Positions 6,271-7,787 of a DNA stretch of 7,787 nt are shown in pieces. The DNA lies in NCBI GenBank assembly GCA_018715445.1, contig DVLP01000376.1:1-7787 (forward strand). The letters run 5' to 3'. The position numbers and the translations under genes are program-made. The DNA is from Candidatus Avipropionibacterium avicola (lineage in GTDB: Bacteria > Actinomycetota > Actinomycetes > Propionibacteriales > Propionibacteriaceae). The notes below the pieces were generated by a model, which saw nothing but the letters and a program-made list of their open reading frames with translations, made no database searches and was not told the DNA's origin. Numbering within the stretch: position 1 is the stretch's first letter; each line of letters begins with the position of its first letter.

Positions 6271-6306
6271 TCTGCTGGCAGCGGATCCACCCATGGCAGA
6301 TCTGCT
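6271..6306 (+). promoter_or_regulatory. TCTGC/GGCAG half-site cluster upstream of the clpP pair
   Basis: Two palindromic elements lie 37-72 bases before the first clpP start: TCTGC-T-GGCAG (6271-6281) and GGCAGATCTGCT (6295-6306), the latter containing the perfect 10-bp palindrome GCAGATCTGC. The half-sites TCTGC and GGCAG are those of the PopR operator (as I recall it, TGTCTGCC-N3-GGCAGACA) that controls Streptomyces clpP3-clpP4. The spacing and order differ from that operator, and I found neither a ClgR-like CGC-N5-GCG site nor a clear -35/-10 here. Confidence 0.35.
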
Positions 6307-6342
6307 CGTGATCGTCGGGGCCTCGCGGGCAGGGTGAGTGCC

Positions 6343-6987
6343 ATGAGTGATGACGAGCAGACCCCGACACCCGATCGGGACGACGGAGTGGCCCAGAATC
6401 TGATGGAGCACAGGGTGCTGGTCCTCGACGGCGAGTTGGACGATCACAACGGCACCAGGTTGTTGAGCCAGTTGGTGATGCTCTCGGCTGCGGATCCGAA
6501 GACCGACATCGCCCTGTGGATCAACTCGCCGGGTGGCTCGGTCCCGGCGATGGTGGCCATCTCCGACGTGATGCGCGCCATCCCCAACGATGTCACCACC
6601 TGTGCCCTGGGGATCGCTGCCAGCGCAGGGCAGTTCCTGTTGTCGGCCGGCACACCGGGCAAGCGGTACGCGCTGGAGCACTCGAGGATCCTGATGCACC
6701 AGGGATCATCCGGCATCGGTGGCAGTGCGGTCGACATCGAGCTCCAGGCCGAGGACCTGCGCCACGTCCGCGACACGGTCCTCGGGCTGATCGCCGACTT
6801 CACCGGGCAGTCGGTCGAGACCGTCTTCGCCGACTCCCTGCGCGATCGGTGGTACACCGCCCAGGCCTCGGTCGAGTACGGATTCATCGACCGGATCGTC
6901 ACCGACCCGTTGGTCCTCACGCCGACGAAACCCTCCGTGGGCTTGGGATATCGAGGCTTCACCACCACCGAGGAGGTCCGATCGTGA
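6343..6987 (+). CDS. clpP: ATP-dependent Clp protease proteolytic subunit, ClpP1-like
   Basis: This 214-residue serine peptidase subunit forms the proteolytic barrel that works with Clp ATPases in the cytoplasm. The catalytic triad is present: Ser94 in [10 protein letters not shown], His119 in RILMHQ and Asp168 in [15 protein letters not shown] (59-66) and [13 protein letters not shown] (103-115) are conserved ClpP segments. GQFLLSAG and RDRW-TA resemble the actinobacterial ClpP1 lineage, while its partner resembles ClpP2. The N-terminus is short and polar (residues 1-17), and a tail of about 25 residues follows FIDRIV. The start ATG at 6343 has AGGGTGAG just upstream; an in-frame GTG at 6334 would add three residues. 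It overlaps the next clpP by four bases. The divergent HAD gene is upstream rather than tig, so this is probably not the primary clpP1P2 locus. Confidence 0.92.
   Translation: MSDDEQTPTPDRDDGVAQNLMEHRVLVLDGELDDHNGTRLLSQLVMLSAADPKTDIALWINSPGGSVPAMVAISDVMRAIPNDVTTCALGIAASAGQFLLSAGTPGKRYALEHSRILMHQGSSGIGGSAVDIELQAEDLRHVRDTVLGLIADFTGQSVETVFADSLRDRWYTAQASVEYGFIDRIVTDPLVLTPTKPSVGLGYRGFTTTEEVRS
6971..6976 (+). promoter_or_regulatory. Ribosome binding site fixing the second clpP start
   Basis: AGGAGG inside the end of the first clpP lies seven bases before the GTG at 6984. It picks this start, which overlaps the preceding stop as GTGA. Confidence 0.8.
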
Positions 6988-7568
6988 CCAGCTACGCCAT
7001 CCCCAATGTCATCGCCGAGCATCCTCGTGGTGAGCGGGTGCTCGACGTCTACAGCCACCTGTTGCACGAGCGGATCATCTGTCTCGGCACCGAGATCGAC
7101 GACGGCGTCGCGAATGTCGTGATCGCCCAGATCCTGCACCTGGCCTCACTCGACCAGGACCGGGAGATCTCGTTCTACCTCAACTCGCCCGGAGGCTCGC
7201 TGACGGCGATGTTCGCCGTCTACGACACGATGCAGTTCGTCAGGACGCCGATCGCGACCACCTGCATCGGTCAGGCCGGCTCGGCCGCCGCCGTCCTGCT
7301 GGCCGCGGGGGCGCCGGGGCGACGTGCCGTGCTGCCGCACTCCCGGGTGGTGCTGCACCAACCGTCGGGCCAGGGTCGCGGGGCGATCCCGGACCTGATC
7401 CTGGCCGCCGACGAGGTGCTGCGGCTGCGGTCCGAGACCGAACAGGTGCTGTCCCACCACACCGGACGTTCGATCGACCAACTCCGCCGGGACACCGACC
7501 GTGACCGGGTCTTCACCGCCGCCCAGGCGGTCGAGTACGGTCTGGCTGACCACATCACCACTCCGTGA
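6984..7568 (+). CDS. clpP: ATP-dependent Clp protease proteolytic subunit, ClpP2-like
   Basis: This is a 194-residue second ClpP subunit, expected to assemble with the upstream product into a mixed two-ring tetradecamer, as known for mycobacterial ClpP1P2. The triad is Ser100 in [13 protein letters not shown], His125 in RVVLHQPSG and Asp174 in [30 protein letters not shown] (65-84) and VEYGLADHI near the C-terminus are characteristic. [12 protein letters not shown] and MQFVRTPI are close to the ClpP2 lineage. The residue before Ser100 is Gly where Ala is usual; this should not abolish activity. The gene starts with GTG at 6984, four bases inside the preceding gene, so translation is coupled and the two subunits should be made in balanced amounts. 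No clpX follows; the next gene is a HAD hydrolase after 78 bases. Confidence 0.92.
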   Translation: MTSYAIPNVIAEHPRGERVLDVYSHLLHERIICLGTEIDDGVANVVIAQILHLASLDQDREISFYLNSPGGSLTAMFAVYDTMQFVRTPIATTCIGQAGSAAAVLLAAGAPGRRAVLPHSRVVLHQPSGQGRGAIPDLILAADEVLRLRSETEQVLSHHTGRSIDQLRRDTDRDRVFTAAQAVEYGLADHITTP

Positions 7569-7592
7569 GCTTGTCTCCGCCGGTGCGATCCC

Positions 7593-7605
7593 TGCCGGAA
7601 CGGCA
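7593..7605 (+). terminator. Short hairpin after the clpP pair
   Basis: TGCCG-GAA-CGGCA forms a 5-bp stem with a 3-base loop 25 bases after the second clpP stop, followed by a weaker CCCG/CGGG stem at 7608-7621. No T-tract is present. It could end or attenuate the clpP transcript before the downstream HAD gene. Confidence 0.3.
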
Positions 7606-7646
7606 ATCCCGTGGACGCGGGCGAGGCAGCGTGGCAGCATCACGCC

Positions 7647-7787
7647 ATGCCTGCTGATCCGCGCCCGGTGGTCCGACACGTCCTGTTCGACGCCGACGAC
7701 GTCCTGCAGCAGGCACCGCAGACCCCGCAGGAGATGGCGCGGCCACATCTCGGGGACCGTGCCGCAGACTTCATCCGGGCAGCCTTC
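7647..7787 (+). CDS. HAD superfamily hydrolase, N-terminal fragment
   Basis: The first 47 residues are visible and the frame is open to the window edge. HVLFDADDVLQQ (11-22) is HAD motif I, with Asp15 as the expected nucleophile and Asp17 as general acid; the usual Gly or Asp-Thr after the second Asp is replaced by Asp-Val, as in the FDADGVLQ subgroup. This suggests a small-molecule phosphatase or related hydrolase; nothing of the cap or motifs II-IV is in view. The ATG at 7647 has no Shine-Dalgarno, but CAGCAT (7635-7640) sits six bases upstream, the same geometry as the -10 boxes of the glycosidase and mpaB genes, so a leaderless start is possible. An in-frame GTG at 7668 is a less likely alternative. 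It is not closely related in sequence to the HAD gene at 5298-6089. Confidence 0.7.
   Translation, partial: MPADPRPVVRHVLFDADDVLQQAPQTPQEMARPHLGDRAADFIRAAF

Noticed and set aside
6109..6342. Search for a ClgR-type CGC-N5-GCG site controlling the clpP pair
   Set aside because: The closest sequence, near 6126-6136 (CGC-N5-GCC), breaks the second half-site and lies far upstream on the HAD-gene side.

Overview
The window is high-GC DNA with GC-rich third codon positions, GTG starts and several genes that look leaderless. It carries actinobacterial-type paired ClpP1/ClpP2 subunits, an MpaB/DUF2236 oxygenase and GntR/UTRA and HAD genes. This points to an actinobacterium, possibly Propionibacteriales; the genus-level guess is inference only. 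I saw no tRNA, rRNA, CRISPR array, transposase or integrase, and nothing suggesting recent transfer.

Layout, left to right. Minus strand 987-1: the N-terminal 329 residues of a large glycoside hydrolase resembling the GH106 (alpha-L-rhamnosidase-like) group, cut by the window edge. Positions 988-1354: a 367-base gap with one plausible 62-residue small ORF and a possible 8-codon ORF before it. Plus strand 1355-2446: a membrane fatty-acid desaturase with three intact histidine boxes. Plus strand 2692-3495: a cytosolic endonuclease/exonuclease/phosphatase (EEP) fold protein. Minus strand 4413-3535: an oxygenase-MpaB-family protein. Plus strand 4499-5266: a GntR/HutC-type regulator with a UTRA effector domain, divergent from mpaB. 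Minus strand 6089-5298: a HAD hydrolase, convergent with gntR. Plus strand 6343-7568: two translationally coupled clpP genes (ClpP1-like then ClpP2-like). Plus strand 7647-end: the first 47 residues of a second HAD hydrolase.

The coding content is mostly ordinary housekeeping and accessory genes. The more interesting signal is regulatory. Upstream of the first HAD gene is a near-consensus promoter (TTGACA, 17-base spacer, TACGAT, minus strand). Its spacer holds a palindrome closely resembling the TGGTCTAGACCA operator class of GntR/HutC regulators, so the nearby GntR protein (or a DasR-like relative elsewhere) probably represses this HAD gene. The mpaB/gntR divergent region has an 18-bp palindrome overlapping the edge of a -10 box placed for a leaderless mpaB transcript. 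The clpP pair lacks the usual tig and clpX neighbours and is therefore probably a second, conditionally used Clp protease locus. It is preceded by TCTGC/GGCAG half-sites reminiscent of the PopR operator of Streptomyces clpP3-clpP4. I did not find a clearly new multi-gene system; the best leads are these regulatory architectures.
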